Origin: Citrus sinensis
Lineage: Eukaryota; Streptophyta; Magnoliopsida; Sapindales; Rutaceae
NCBI RefSeq assembly: GCF_022201045.2
Contig: NC_068557.1
Location: forward strand, 32,155,501-32,219,500
Direction of reading: 5' to 3'
Length of the DNA stretch: 64,000 nucleotides
The notes beneath the pieces were generated by a model. It saw only the letters and a list, made by a program, of their open reading frames with translations. It did no database searches and had not been told where the DNA came from. The position numbers were made by a program, and so were the translations under genes. This document shows positions 41,955 through 54,554 of this stretch, in pieces (within the stretch, counting starts at the first letter, position 1; every line of letters begins with the position of its first letter).

Positions 41955-44900
41955 TTAGAATATCGAAACTGGTTTAACTGATAATGGTATTCTTACAATA
42001 TGATTCAAACTTCCTGTTAAAACAATCTCACCGAAGCTGAAGTCGCCAATTGCTTGGGTCACATTGAATTGTATGGCCAAATCTTGAGTTCCCTGTGGGG
42101 CTATAGTGAACCAAGGTGGATACAAGCTAACTGTTGTCCCGTTTGGATGTACAACTGAGGTTAAGTATGTCTCTGTTTTGTTCCCAACATTCTTCAAACT
42201 CCGCTGCAGAATTAGGGATTTTGCCACTGCTGAAACTGTAACTGAAGGGAGGTTCAGGTTCGCTGGGTGGCTAAGTGAATGATTGCACCATATTCCAGTA
42301 GCCGCCTTGATTGAAACAGGGTCAGAGTCAGCCAAAGAGCACAAGAAACTGATGTAGTCTTCAAATTCTGTTTCAAAATCATGTAATATCTGCTCATGAG
42401 TTACTGAAGCAAACCCAGACAACTATCCCAACTAGTATAAGGAATGCTGCAAGGGGGTTGATTACCTACTGATAAAACAAGGCCTGGATCAAGAGCACGA
42501 GTTGCACTGACAAGGCCGGAGCCGAAATCAAAATGAGTGGAGTTGTATGTGCTAGTGATTTCAAATCCTTCTGCCATAATAAGTTGTCCATAGTTATCAT
42601 ACTTGGTGGCAGTGGAGGAGATGGCGGATGCAATCATTGTCGGTGTCCACGAAGGATTATGCTGCTTGATCAGAGCTGCAATTCCCGCAATATGTGGTGT
42701 TGCCATGCTTGTACCAGACAACAGTGCAAAATTGCATCCTAACATTAATATAAGCAATCAATTTTGATCAATTTCTGTTTGTAATTTGAAACCTTGGCAT
42801 CATAAAACAGTTAATGTTATCTCAATTTGTTAATGCTGCTTAATTACCTAACCTGTTAGCATAGGATCTAAGGCGCTAACGGGGCTCCAGGCCGCCCAAA
42901 TTTGGTGCCCTGGTGCGATCACATCAGGCTTTAGTACGTCAGTAGGATTCCTGCTAAGGTCTGTAAAATCTGGCCCTCTTGAAGAGAATCTGCTAACAAT
43001 GGGTGCCCGGCCCTCAAATGAGGCAACTCTACCCTCTCCTATGCCGGCTTGCGCATTGAATTTAATTGCAACTCCCCTCTCATCCCTGTGGGTTTGCTGC
43101 TCATAGTACTGCAGAATAATCTGTAAATAAAATATTAATTCTCTAAAATGGTAATCCGGCTGGCATGGGTTGGAAAACAACAACTAATTAGTGCTTGTAA
43201 GAACATTAATATATAGCTTATATAGTATACTTACCTCTGAAGTTGAGACTTTTGGGATCAAAATGCCAGGAACAGCGAAGGGAATTGGCTCCGCTACAAA
43301 ATCACCATAATGTGAGTTTGCGATTAGAATAAAACCCATGAATCCAAGAGTTATTGCGGTGTTGATGACAGCAGTGAGTGTTGAAGTCTGGTTATAGAAG
43401 CCATCCGAGAAAGTGCAAATGACGACGCTGCCTTGCACAAGACTGGGCTCAAATGCTTCCGGATACTGGCACTCTTCAATGTACTGTGGAGTCCTTGGAA
43501 ATGTCCCATTTACCCTCAATATTACATCCCTGGCCAATACTAGCTTTGAAAGAAATAGCGGTCTTCCACAAGTTGGCCCTGACAATCCTACACCACCAAG
43601 TTTTAGGCCATTCCCGAGGAGGAGGGAACCGGGATAAATTCGGTCAGTAGTGCAAGCAGCAGCAGCTACGGCCCAAGGGCTGTAAGACACTACAGTCGAT
43701 GGAGCTGGCCCCTGATTTCCAGCAGCTTGCACCACGAAAACTCCGGCTCGTCTTGCAAAGAGCATCAAGACATCGAAAATACCTAACATGGTGATCGTAT
43801 CTCTTGGTGGCTCATCTGGTCCAATGGACAGTGTTAAGATATCCACTCCATCCATTGTTGCCTGCTTGTTCCCATATTCGTATATATAGACCAAAAATTA
43901 TAATTAAAAATGCATTCATTTAGATTTTATCATAATAATAGAGACCTGATGAATGCATGGCTGAAATTAAAGAAGCAATTTTGTAATTTGCAGTTGCCCG
44001 CGGCCACTGGACATGCATGCATATAGGCATAAATTTAACTAGGCTCCCCAAGAAAAAAAAAAAATGCAGCCAATTAGCTGTGTCCGTACTTGATCAATAG
44101 CCGCAATCACATCTGCAAGAGTTCCCACTGTTGGATACATTGCCTTATAAACAGCAATTCTGACAGCAAAAAAACGGGGATTAAAGTTATAGGTGCAATC
44201 AATTAAGCAGTAGCCAAACAGCATGAATGTGCGTGGTTTGCTGCCTAACAGTAATAGCTAGGCATGTATATATAAACATATATAGGCATTCATTAATATC
44301 GAAATATTTTTAACATTCAAATAAGTTAGAAAAAACATAGAAAGGCATACCGTGCACATGGCGCCATCCCACTGGCTAGCCCATAAAAGAAGCCATCGAC
44401 GACCACCGGAACACCAGCGTTTCCAGCAGCAGTTGATGCTACATGGCTAACGTGTACACACACATGTTCATCTCTCAATATCAGTGTATGCAACAAGTGA
44501 AAAGATATATAAATTAGATTAAAAGCACAAGTAAATAAACATGAATGAATACCTTACCTGCCATGTCCAACAGCATCAAACGGCGAAAGAAAGTCGACAG
44601 AAGTGTTAAGAGTAGCAACAGCTTGAGCCCCAGCAGAGAAAAACCTAGCTGAAACAATTTTTCCGTTGCAAGAGCTCAGAGGAAATCGAGGACCAGTCTC
44701 ACAGTCGCCGGAAAAATGAGAAATATTCGGCTCAAACGGATTGTAATTAGCGAAGCTTGGATGTGAAGGGTTGATGCCTGTGTCAACAAAACCAATCACT
44801 ATCCCTTCACCTGCATTCTTGTCTCCTCCTCTTTGCGTCCACACTCCTTGTGGTAATCCAAGAAATTGAGGAGTGTAGCTTGTCATCAATTTGGCTCTTC

Positions 44901-45826
44901 TATCTCTCTCTACCAACTTCACTTGGGGAGCATTTTCAAGTTTCTTGGCCTGAAATTTCATAATTAGATATATATATAGCTGTTATATATTTTTGCCAAT
45001 TATTTTTTTGAATATATATACACGGAGAGGTATATATAATAATTGATTATAGAGGATATCCTCATTTTAACGGAGCGAGAATGTTATTAATAAATAAAAA
45101 AATATAAATTTTAATAAATTAACATACAAAAAAAATATAATCTCTAAAAAATTGAAATTTATATTTTTTATTTACTAATGAAATTTATATTTTTTATTTA
45201 CTAATTTATTGATATATGTATTTTTATATTTGTTAGAAACATCTTCAATTTAATCAAATAAGGATTCCCTGACGAGAGAATAATTATTATATATACACAC
45301 ACATTGTGGTACAGTAGTAGACAATAAAGCAAGCAAGCATGCAAGCATTAATTGGTGTTTTAATTAGAAAGTGTATTTTAAATAAATTAAGAACCTGAGT
45401 AGGTGTAAGATGGACTGCAAACCCATTAACAGTGTATTTAAAGCTGTATAGTTTGTTGTAGCTTCCGATTTCTAAAGTGCTTTGTAGAATCCGGTCATGA
45501 GAATCCATCAGCCGCTTTGTCTGACCCTTGTAAGCATCACTATTCAGCAATGAAATTGAGTAGTGAACAATGAATATTGCAAATGAAATTAAGCAGTGAT
45601 CAACCAATTAACCTATTGAATCATATGACACACAGCTAAAGAAATGTTACCTGTTCAGATCGAATCTTCTTTTATCATCACTGCCATGGAATGCAAGTGG
45701 TTCCCCTTCTATTAAGACCAAATATATATCTCGCTCTTCCGCAAAGCAACCAATAAAACTGATGGCTAAGACGAGAAGAGCTGCGCAGCTTGATGAATTA
45801 GCTGATATATTAGCCTTATTTGCCAT
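41955..45826 (-). CDS. ALE1: Subtilisin-like serine protease, SBT2.4/ALE1-like
   Basis: Secreted subtilase. ALE1 of Arabidopsis is an endosperm protease that processes the TWS1 peptide to control embryonic cuticle formation; that role here is inference. Minus-strand exons: 45651..45826, 45395..45539, 44558..44949, 44351..44446, 44090..44159, 43235..43861, 42853..43120, 42466..42738, 41955..42367; 2460 nt, 819 residues. Order: signal peptide (ALLVLAISFIGCFA), inhibitor-I9 propeptide (YTVNGFAVHLTPTQ), catalytic domain with VDTG (D163), GHGSHVAS (H236), QAAGNQGPAPS (N342) and LSGTSMATPHIAG (S602), a PA-type insertion, and a C-terminal fibronectin-III-like domain. All catalytic residues are intact. 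Assignment to SBT2.4 rests on SMATPHIAGIAALIKQ and on its position beside an O-fucosyltransferase gene near STM. If the 98-base last intron is kept, the protein stops early after about 21 extra residues. Confidence 0.9.
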
Positions 45827-46661
45827 GTTTACAGAGGAATTATGCGAGGGGCTTGAATTTGCAAGGTCTGTTTAATTACAAATATTGAAGTTGATTAAGG
45901 ACCATTCACACACACACACACACACATACGACCATGCGTCATTAAGAAAACATGTGGTGCTTACCCTCACAGTTAATGTGAATAAAGCTGCTATCATGAG
46001 TTGTTTAGGGAAAAATTAGCCTCCGCTCAAGTTGACCGTTACATTTCTTTAATTCTCTTACGCATGGAATGACAATCAGTAACAGTGCATGTTTTCCTTG
46101 CCAACTCACGAGTAACAGCCACAACCCCGTAAAAATTTGTTATGCAAGTTCCTTGTAAAAATCTCTATCACATAATCCCATTTGGTAATTACTCAATCAT
46201 TCTTCTTGCATGGTATAGCACCCCCAAGCCAGTCTAATTAATATATCCTTCAATATAGGCTTGGAGCAGCAAACGGCACTTAAGACTGCACGCACGGATC
46301 ATGGTCGCTGTGTGAGAGCATCATAAAAGAACCATATAGTCGAAAACAAATAACTTGGAAAAAAGGCTACGAGGCAGCCAATTCACAGAAAACACTGGAA
46401 ACTCAAATTTCTGGGTTTAAAAGTTGAATGTCAGTGAGCTACAATTGAATCCTCCCAGGACAGACCGGAAAAGAGAGAACGAACACCTAAACCTAGAATA
46501 GGTACATATTGTCTCAAAATAAACACATTACTAACAGAACCCAGTCTGACCAGAGCACAACATAGCGTTCCGCACTATACAACTTACACAAAAGCATTCT
46601 ACAAGCTAAAACTGGAAGATGAGTAGCCTCACTGTTGCACCAGAATTCCCTCAAAATATAC
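45827..46661. other. Spacer: ALE1-like promoter side and EBS 3' flank
   Basis: No coding sequence. It holds a CA-repeat (45907-45926) about 80 bp upstream of the ALE1-like ATG and, towards the left, the likely 3' UTR of EBS. Confidence 0.55.
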
Positions 46662-49600
46662 TCATCTTTTTCGCCGCTTGGGCTCCACCTGAGGAGAAAT
46701 ATCATAAGGTTTCATTAACCAATAATGTATCTATGTAAGACAAGAAAATATCAGAAAGCTTGACATTTCGACTCTCCCTTCTATGTAAAGATACATTATG
46801 CCATTTGAATCACTTATCATCTTCATGGCATAATCAAATGAATACTTACCGACTCATGGAGACATAAAAAGGACATTGTTATCACAGATAAATTAGCGAA
46901 TTGAACTTTTTACAAAGTGAACATGTGCCAACATTCAAACAACTCATTGCCGACGTCATTACCATCAAACTCAAGCACATACACACAGTCTCAGATACTT
47001 ACACCAAAAGACAGGTAATTAAGTACTACATGCCAGATGTTCCATTATATCTACCAATGTAAAAGCTTACATCCAAATCATTTTAAAATGTTTCAACATC
47101 AAAAACAGGAAATAACCAGACATCAGAAGAAACAAAATTAAAGATCAAATAATGTCACCATTGCGGTACAGATAGAATTAAGGCTTTAGTTATGTTACAT
47201 GATCATGTAAGATACATGATAATGTAAGATAACAATCTCCTAGAATTAAATGTAATTTTTTTTTTTTTGGGGGGGGTAACAAGATAGTATAAAGCGTAAA
47301 TGGTTCAACATCAATTAAACTATTGGATTTCTACTAATGTTAAAAAACAAGCAGTTCTACTACTGAGGAAAGGGAGATATAGAACAGGGTAAATCATGCT
47401 TATAACTCATTAAGCTTCAATGAATCACCAAAGAAAAATCTACTCCCATCATCAACAAATGTAATAAGATATCACTGATTTAGTACATCATGGAAAAGTC
47501 AACTGCAGAGATAATGGGTAAATATTCAAATGAGAACCATACTTATCACGAAAGACGACCAGCTCCGAAAATGTCCGTCTCTTTCTCCATCTAACATTTA
47601 CGTTACACAGGAAACCACTAGTGTTATCGACTACTTAATTTATGGTAACCATCTCCCACTCTATAAACCCCTTGGTGTGAGTAGGATTTGATCCTGGATC
47701 TTTAAATTCTTTCCATGTATAGGCAGAGACAACTGTTACACTAATTTTCATCTTAAAACACATCACCAAACAGCTAATAATCACAGCATTTCAGACCCCA
47801 GTGAAGAATTTAATAACCACGGTAAACAATACTTTAGACTGGCATCAATTGTTGACACCCTAAATTGCTAACAATTCCATCTACTTGTATTACATTTCTT
47901 AAGACCTTTCCTTGATTCCAAATATCCGTAAATACAAAGTGAGCACTTCCTTTGTAAGAGAGACCAGAATTTCTTTTAATTTGGTAAAAGAGTTAAATTG
48001 AATAATAATAAAATCACTCTATATCTAGAGAACCAGCCTCCATTTTTTAAAATTTCTAGAAGTCACCATCCGTTATTTTCCTCAACTTTCAATTTGACAC
48101 TCAAATAACTGCCCATAAAATAAAGTTTGCAAAACGGATAACTACCCAACTAAGGAAAACAAAGACAACTGCCAGCAACCAGTCTCACCTTGACATCAGC
48201 TGCAGGTGAAGAAGAAAATCCGTTCTGGGTTCTTTTGATGTCATCATCAGACGAACATTCAGTACAAACAAAATGTTCGAGCTTTTTTGCTTCTTCAATG
48301 GTCATGCCCACACAAGCAGGATGATACCTACAATGGCATACAAACAGTTTTGAGTTATAGACTATATAAGTAAATTGACAGAGACAGACCAGTACAGAGT
48401 ACAATTTGACGCATTTGTTGGCTGGTTGTTATACAGTAAAAAGTCCACTGTTCATCATCACCCGCAATAATAATAATAGTAATTAATAAATAAATAAATA
48501 AATAAATATCACCACATATCTAAATGGTCAGAAAAAATTTACATATTTTAACCTAAACCAAGAGATGGATTAACAAATCAGAATCATGACAAAATAACAA
48601 AAGTCCATCCAGCAATCAAAGCATAGAGAACCAATAAAAAATCGAGAAAGCAAAAGCTCAAGCTTCTTTCTCTAATCCGATCTTAGCACTTCTCAGTAAA
48701 CCAATATTTTAAGTTCTACATTTTCTATGAATTATAAAACAAACTGACACCAAATAACTGTTACCAAAATAATTTTTCACAAACAAGTAGAATATAAAAT
48801 TACCAGTCCTTGCACCCCTCACATTGTACCATGAGATCATCCGGGTTATAAGGCATCTCACATTTGCAGTACCTTCAAAACAAAATAATAAAACTCCTCA
48901 ATGACCGCAACTGAAATACGACATCCCACTCAAAAACAATAGTAAAGAAACAAACTCACACAGCAACTCGGTCTGGCGTAAACCCCCCACTAGCAGCCTT
49001 ATACTCAAATCTACAATAGTAATCTTCAGCACCAACATTCTCTAATTTTGTGTAGTTCTTGAAAGAGTGCACAATACACTTCCCCTCAATTGTGTGAGCA
49101 CTCTGCACATCATAGTGGTCCGATAAAAAGAGCTCCTTTGCACCATGGAATTGCCTCCGTCCTCCAAGTGATTCCTCTGGGCGATAATACCACCTTACAC
49201 GTACCTTAACATTGTTTCGAGCATCGGATTCAATCTTCTCAATTCGAGCCACATATGGGGGCTTACCAGTGTCAGATGGTCGCATCAGCACACAATCCCC
49301 AACTGAAAAACCCACAAAAACTCATTCATTAATATCTCTGAACATATATACATACACACACGTGACAAGGACCAAAATGCAAAAACACCTCAAATTCACT
49401 CGACCATTGAAAAAAAATGCCTTTGTTAACGTAAACATGGACATAAGTTTTAACATAGAAAGAACACAGCCCCCGACTGCAAAACCATCAGACATTATCT
49501 CCTACACCATTGAAGCAAAATTTCTTAACCTCCATATAACATGCAAACGCACCAACGAGAAATACCCATTTGCAAAACTACCCCAAAATCAAATCTTTTC

Positions 49601-49792
49601 CAACAAAATCACATTTTTAAACAATAGACATAGAAATAACAAGCAATAATACAAATGCTCAAATAAGTTTAAAAGACAGATTGAAGAATATGTACCTCTA
49701 ACAATCTTGTTGGTGCCTCTGATTGTATAAGATTCAAGGTCTCTTTTGCCAGTTTTGGTCTTGGTTGGGATTCCTGGTCTAGTTTTTGCCAT
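46662..49792 (-). CDS. EBS: EBS-type BAH-PHD chromatin reader
   Basis: EARLY BOLTING IN SHORT DAYS represses flowering genes. Its BAH domain reads H3K27me3 and its PHD finger H3K4me3. Minus-strand exons: 49696..49792, 48960..49302, 48804..48872, 48189..48327, 46662..46688; 675 nt, 224 residues. The start [20 protein letters not shown] is typical of EBS rather than its sister SHL. BAH about 29-146 ([58 protein letters not shown]). PHD about 148-194, with zinc ligands in [29 protein letters not shown] and FVCTEC. A nine-codon last exon encodes VEPKRRKR, a short basic tail, after an intron of 1500 bp that contains a SINE-like element. If the last donor is not used, the tail becomes [12 protein letters not shown], so alternative C-termini are possible. 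Confidence 0.94.
47520..47750 (-). mobile_element. tRNA-derived SINE-like element in the last EBS intron
   Basis: On the minus strand an A-box match TAGTGTAACAG (47733-47743, fitting TRGYNNARNNG) is followed 38 bp later by a B-box-like GGATCAAATCC (47684-47694, nine of eleven to GGTTCGANTCC). Downstream is a unique body with CACCAAGGGGTTTATAGAGT. That is the internal pol III promoter layout of plant SINEs. The 3' end and target duplication could not be set, so the left limit is approximate. Confidence 0.5.
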
Positions 49793-49845
49793 CAAAGCTA
49801 GGTTTTTTTTTTCTTTTTTCTAAGCTAAACTAACAGCAAAAAGAC

Positions 49846-49874
49846 TTTTTTTTTTGGGGGGGGAGGGGGGAGGA
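49846..49874. repeat. T-run followed by G-runs in the EBS leader region
   Basis: On the plus strand ten T are followed by eight G, A, six G, A, GG. The EBS transcript would carry the complementary C-rich tract about 60-80 nt upstream of its ATG. The template strand could form a G-quadruplex. Confidence 0.8.
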
Positions 49875-50280
49875 GATTTTCGAAGATGGGAAATTTTGAA
49901 TTTACTCAAACGGTGGAAATGCAGGGTGTTAATGGTTAAAACACTAGAATTTGGGAACGAACGGAAACCCTAAATCCTTCTCATTGAGAAAGAGGGAGAA
50001 AGCGGGGAGGAGAGTGTCACTCACTATACAGAGCTGAATTACAGTGTCAGTGCTTTATATGTCAGGTTCATTTAATATTTATTTAGCTAATTGTATTATT
50101 CAACTCAAATCTATCTGTTTTGTACTTTTCATAGCATTTCTATTTAATATTTGGGCAAACCGATTTTGGGTTTTAGATTTCCACCTAAAGTTGTCGTTTC
50201 CTTTGTCCAATCACATAGTGCCATCTACAACGCTGGATTTTGCCTTACCTCCATATCCGCTTAATGTGGAGTTTTCTTAA

Positions 50281-50710
50281 TTCACACAATCACAATTTGA
50301 AATTTCTCTAATTGACCTGTGAAATAAGTTGGGATATCCATTTACCATACTAATCTGTCATGTAACACAGAATTGATACGGAAGTACAGCTTTGTGATAC
50401 GATACAAAACTGACTTTTACGAGTTTATTATAATATTTTTTAAAAAAAAAAATTATTGTTCATGATATTTACAATCATAATGTGAATTTTTTTTGTTTTA
50501 CACAATCACATTTGAAAATTTCTCTAATTGACCTATGAAACAAGTTGGGATATCCATTTACCATACTTATGTGTCATGTAACACATAACTAATATGACAG
50601 TACAACTTTGTGATATGATACAAAGCTGACTTTTATGAGTTTATCATGACAATTTCTTTTTTATTCTTTTTAGGAAAATTATTTCTCATGATATTTACAA
50701 CCATATAAAT
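50281..50710. repeat. Tandem duplication (about 215-bp unit) between EBS and L4
   Basis: Copies about 50281-50485 and 50498-50710 share TTTCTCTAATTGACCT.TGAAA, AAGTTGGGATATCCATTTAC, TGTCATGTAACACA, CTTTGTGATA.GATACAAA.C, TGACTTTTA.GAGTTTAT and CATGATATTTACAA.CATA in the same order. Divergence is modest. Confidence 0.9.
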
Positions 50711-51220
50711 TACTGAAATTAATTTACATAAACTCTAATATGATATAAATTAAACCATGAAAAAAAGACTGACTTCACTCAAGCATAATGGTTTATTTAT
50801 CATGGCAATTAAAAGACCTGAAGGTAATAGTTTAGTCATCAATTTTGAGCTGACATGCTGAAAAAGTTAATCATGTTTCAAGTACTTGGGAGACTAAGCA
50901 TGTGAAGAAGCATTCTCAAAGCCAACGAACCTTTACACTACAGCAGCACATAGACAAATATGCAGACGAAGTAAAGATTTCTCAATTTGCCATATACAAC
51001 TTATGGTGTCGTGATTGGGCTTCGCCAAAATTCAACTACAAATTCCTAGCTGAAAGCACAAAGCTGATACTAAGAAAAGGGAATCCTGGCATCCATTTGC
51101 ATATTTTAACACGAAAAAGTACAAATTATTCGGGTTCTTTTTTCCATTTGAAGATAAATTGAAGATTCCTATTCTCTCATTGAAGACTAAAGGAATACAG
51201 CCAAAAATATTGATAGTGCT

Positions 51221-54200
51221 TCAACGATTGATTGGCGTGTGCATTCGGTCAACAATCTTGTTAACAGCATCTCGAGACATCACCAATGTGTCGTGCTGCA
51301 GGATGCTGTAGACATTCAAACCCTGCAAAAGCATAATATGGAAAAGCTTAATGTATGGGACAAAAGAAACAGTGTCATAATAACTAATTGATACTCAAAA
51401 GTACAACACACCATGAGATTTTGGATTCAAGTAGACTTGGGAGTTATCAAAATGGACCCTATGAATTACTGTCAGAAACTTCAAACACTGATGCTTTACT
51501 ATTTTTTTGGGTATAATTCAAATCTTTTTGAAGTCAAAATCTAAAAAGTAGTAATAAATAAGAAAGCTTTGTGTTGTGGATCTTACAACTGAAGGTAGTA
51601 CATTGACATAATGTAGATTTTGAGTAGCCAGCTTCAGCTTTTCATGTATGCAGCCACCATCACACAGCAAAACTTTCTTCGTATTTTCCATTTGATTGTA
51701 ATAGTTCACAATGAACTTGGTTTTATGTGAGGGGACCTCCAAATCCTCAAAAACCAAGAGCTGTTCATTTATGCAATTTTTCGGAGTTAGATTTCATGAA
51801 TCACATCAAGTAGAAAGCAATATATGAAGAGAATATCAGGAGCTGCAGGAAGAAATAAGTATTGGCAGAACACCCAAAGGCAAATAAGAACAAAGAAAAG
51901 TGATTCTAGAAAACTACATAAAATATAACGATGGAAAAGGAATTTTTATCAACCCACCATACTATAATAAAACCCAACAATGATGATGATTAAAATAGTC
52001 TAAAAACAATCTACCATTTAATTAAAAGAAAAGGAAAAGAAAAAAAAAACAATTTTACAGATTACCAACACAACAGAAAAACATGATGTAATGCATGTGT
52101 ATAAGATGAGAACTTAAGAAGCTCCAATATGATATTTTTACCATTTAACTGAGAGATAAAAAATGGTGACCAGAGAGAATAAAGTTCCCCACAACCAACC
52201 CACTTGTCATGAGAACATAGTATTAAAGTAAAGAAGGAATAAGCAACTTTCTGGAGTACAAACAATTAAACTGACAGGATCAGTAAGAGTTTTATTGTCA
52301 GTTAAAGAGGTAAAGATATTGACCCTGAAAAAGTAAGGGCCTTCCAAGAAATTCCACCTCCAGGAACCGAGAAAAAGACTCGGGGATTTCTCAGTTGCAT
52401 GCAATACATTAGCCGCTATATGACAATTGTACTGAAAGGAGAATTAAATAACTGCCATAGAGCAAATAAACAAAACTCAATTTTGCAGGATGCCAGCATC
52501 CTCACAGAACAAATGAAATGGAGTGCAGATGGAAAAAGATAAGAAAAAGATTCACTACTGAAACAGCATCTATTTCACTCTTCAGTCTAAAAGAGATATC
52601 AATCTATAAATGCAACGCACACAACAATCCTACTAAGATGGCTTTTAAAGCTGGCTCATATAATCTCAGAAACAACTCTAACTATCCATGAACTCTCAAG
52701 GACAAATATAACTTCATACTGGCTAGTGACTCATATATTTATCAGTAAAAAACTACTGTAGAAATCTAATATACATAGATTGATTCCCCATTCTTAAAGA
52801 AAACTATCTAAAAGAAATCAAATCTGTGCTGATTATTACTTTACTACATTCCCAAAATACATGCTCTTGATTATATTTAACTCACAATGTGCACAATACT
52901 ACCAACCACTATGCTTGATTATATTGAACTCACAATGTGCACGTGTGTGTCTGTGTTTTTGAGAGAGAGAGAGAAAGAAGGACGGAGGAACAGAGAGAGG
53001 GAGACAGAGAGACTTACCTTTCCTTCGGCTGCTCGAGCAGATAGAGCAATCTTCAACCCAAGCCGCCGCACCTTCTTGTTCAACTTTATAGCATGGCTTC
53101 TGGGCTTTGGACCGTGCATTGTAGCACCACCCCTGAACTGGTCACCCATCCAAAAATATCATCAATGTCCACAGGTAACATCCCAATGATATATTAGCAA
53201 TGAAAATTCAAAATTAACTAAATAGATTGATAATGCATTACAATGCATTACCTGGGGACCACGCAATGTCCCATGCCTAGCTCGACCAGTACCCTTCTGT
53301 CGCCAAGGCTTTTTTCCAGTTCCACTAACCTCACTAATAGTTTTTGTTGAATGTGTTCCCTGTTGACCAGTCAATCAACTAGATAAACTGCCCATGACTT
53401 ATATTTTCATATGAAGTGATGGGGAAAACCAAAAATGAAAAGTTGTTGGAAAACAAAACAAATAAAATCTGATGAGCTAACTTGCTTATTCTTAATACAT
53501 AATCTCGAGTTTAGATGATATTGGACAACATTTTTAATTTTCAAACTATCCGGCCCATTGACAGGTGGTTCAGGTATCTCAACATAATGATTAAGCTGTA
53601 CCTGCTGACGTTTTGCAAGCTGCCATCTTACAACACGATGGATAATGTCCTTCCTAATAGGTACATCAAAAACATCGCCAGCCAAGACCATGAAGCCCTT
53701 GTCTTCATTAAAGAAATTTGTTACAGGAATCACCAGATCTTGATGAAGTCCTACATCATGATACAACCCACAAATTAGACGCTTATGCAGAATACATTTA
53801 ATTTATTTTAGTCATTCAAAGTTTATAACACCATTAACTAAAAATCAAAAGAAAAAAAGAAAATCTGTAAGCAATGACTAAAAAAAAAAATAATGCTTCT
53901 CCATACCTATAGTAATGTCTGGTGTTAGCACAGTCTTCTTCAACAATAAATCAGAAGGAAAAGCACCTTCACTCGAGTCAGGTGTTAGAATAGTAGTCGA
54001 AAACTTTCGAGAAGCAAGGAAAGACAAACCGCTCTACATTGAATAACAGCACAAAGGGTTTGAATAAGAAAATTACCATCAAAAGACTTGAAAATAAAGA
54101 AAAGTTGAAAGACTCGCAGCTGGATATATAAACACGATTCATAATACAATAAAACAATCACATAGAGACTCAACAAAAAGCATTAAAACTAACACGAATA

Positions 54201-54554
54201 CTAACAACTCTAAAACTCAGTAGCGATGCATAAACATATTTGAAAAAAAAATTATAATCGAAATTAACAAAATGAGAGGAAGTAATGACAGTGGAAAAGC
54301 AAAAGCTTACCTTTAATGGAAATAAGTTATCCCCAGAACAAGCCACATAAAGATCTGTTAAAAGTGTGCTAAATAGAATGTATTAAAAATAAAAATAAAA
54401 ATAAAGAAACCAAACAGAAAAAGAAAAATAAAACAAATCATTTACCAGGAGGTGAACGAATTGATCGGCTCGTTAAACTCGGAGACTCATAACGACCAAA
54501 GGCAGAAAAAGACCCAAAACGACGTAAAAGCCTTCTAGAGACAGTCAGCGCCAT
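51221..54554 (-). CDS. Ribosomal protein uL4 of the organellar (probably mitochondrial) large subunit
   Basis: uL4 binds 23S-type rRNA and lines the peptide exit tunnel. Minus-strand exons: 54446..54554, 54311..54354, 53907..54033, 53602..53750, 53252..53359, 53018..53137, 51587..51760, 51221..51322; 933 nt, 310 residues. The first ATG in frame gives [20 protein letters not shown], an Arg/Ser-rich, acid-free targeting peptide typical of mitochondria. Family core: [20 protein letters not shown], then the extended loop with [40 protein letters not shown] and [18 protein letters not shown], and a C-terminal [19 protein letters not shown]. The length and loop match bacterial-type L4 rather than the cytosolic L4. 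Mitochondrial rather than plastid targeting is inferred from the presequence and recalled similarity to At2g20060. Confidence 0.92.

Larger units (their letters stand above)
49793..51220. other. EBS promoter/leader and 3' flank of the L4 gene
   Basis: Right of the EBS ATG lie T-rich and G-rich homopolymer runs (49802-49874), then a 1.3-kb AT-rich spacer with a tandem duplication (50281-50710). An open frame near 50902-51162 on the plus strand has no family features and probably lies in the L4 3' UTR. Confidence 0.55.

Noticed and set aside
49212-49649. 145-codon open frame on the plus strand
   Set aside because: Its first part is the antisense of the conserved EBS BAH exon and the rest runs through EBS intron 1; no family features.
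50902-51162. 86-codon plus-strand frame beyond the L4 stop
   Set aside because: No family features; lies opposite the probable L4 3' UTR.
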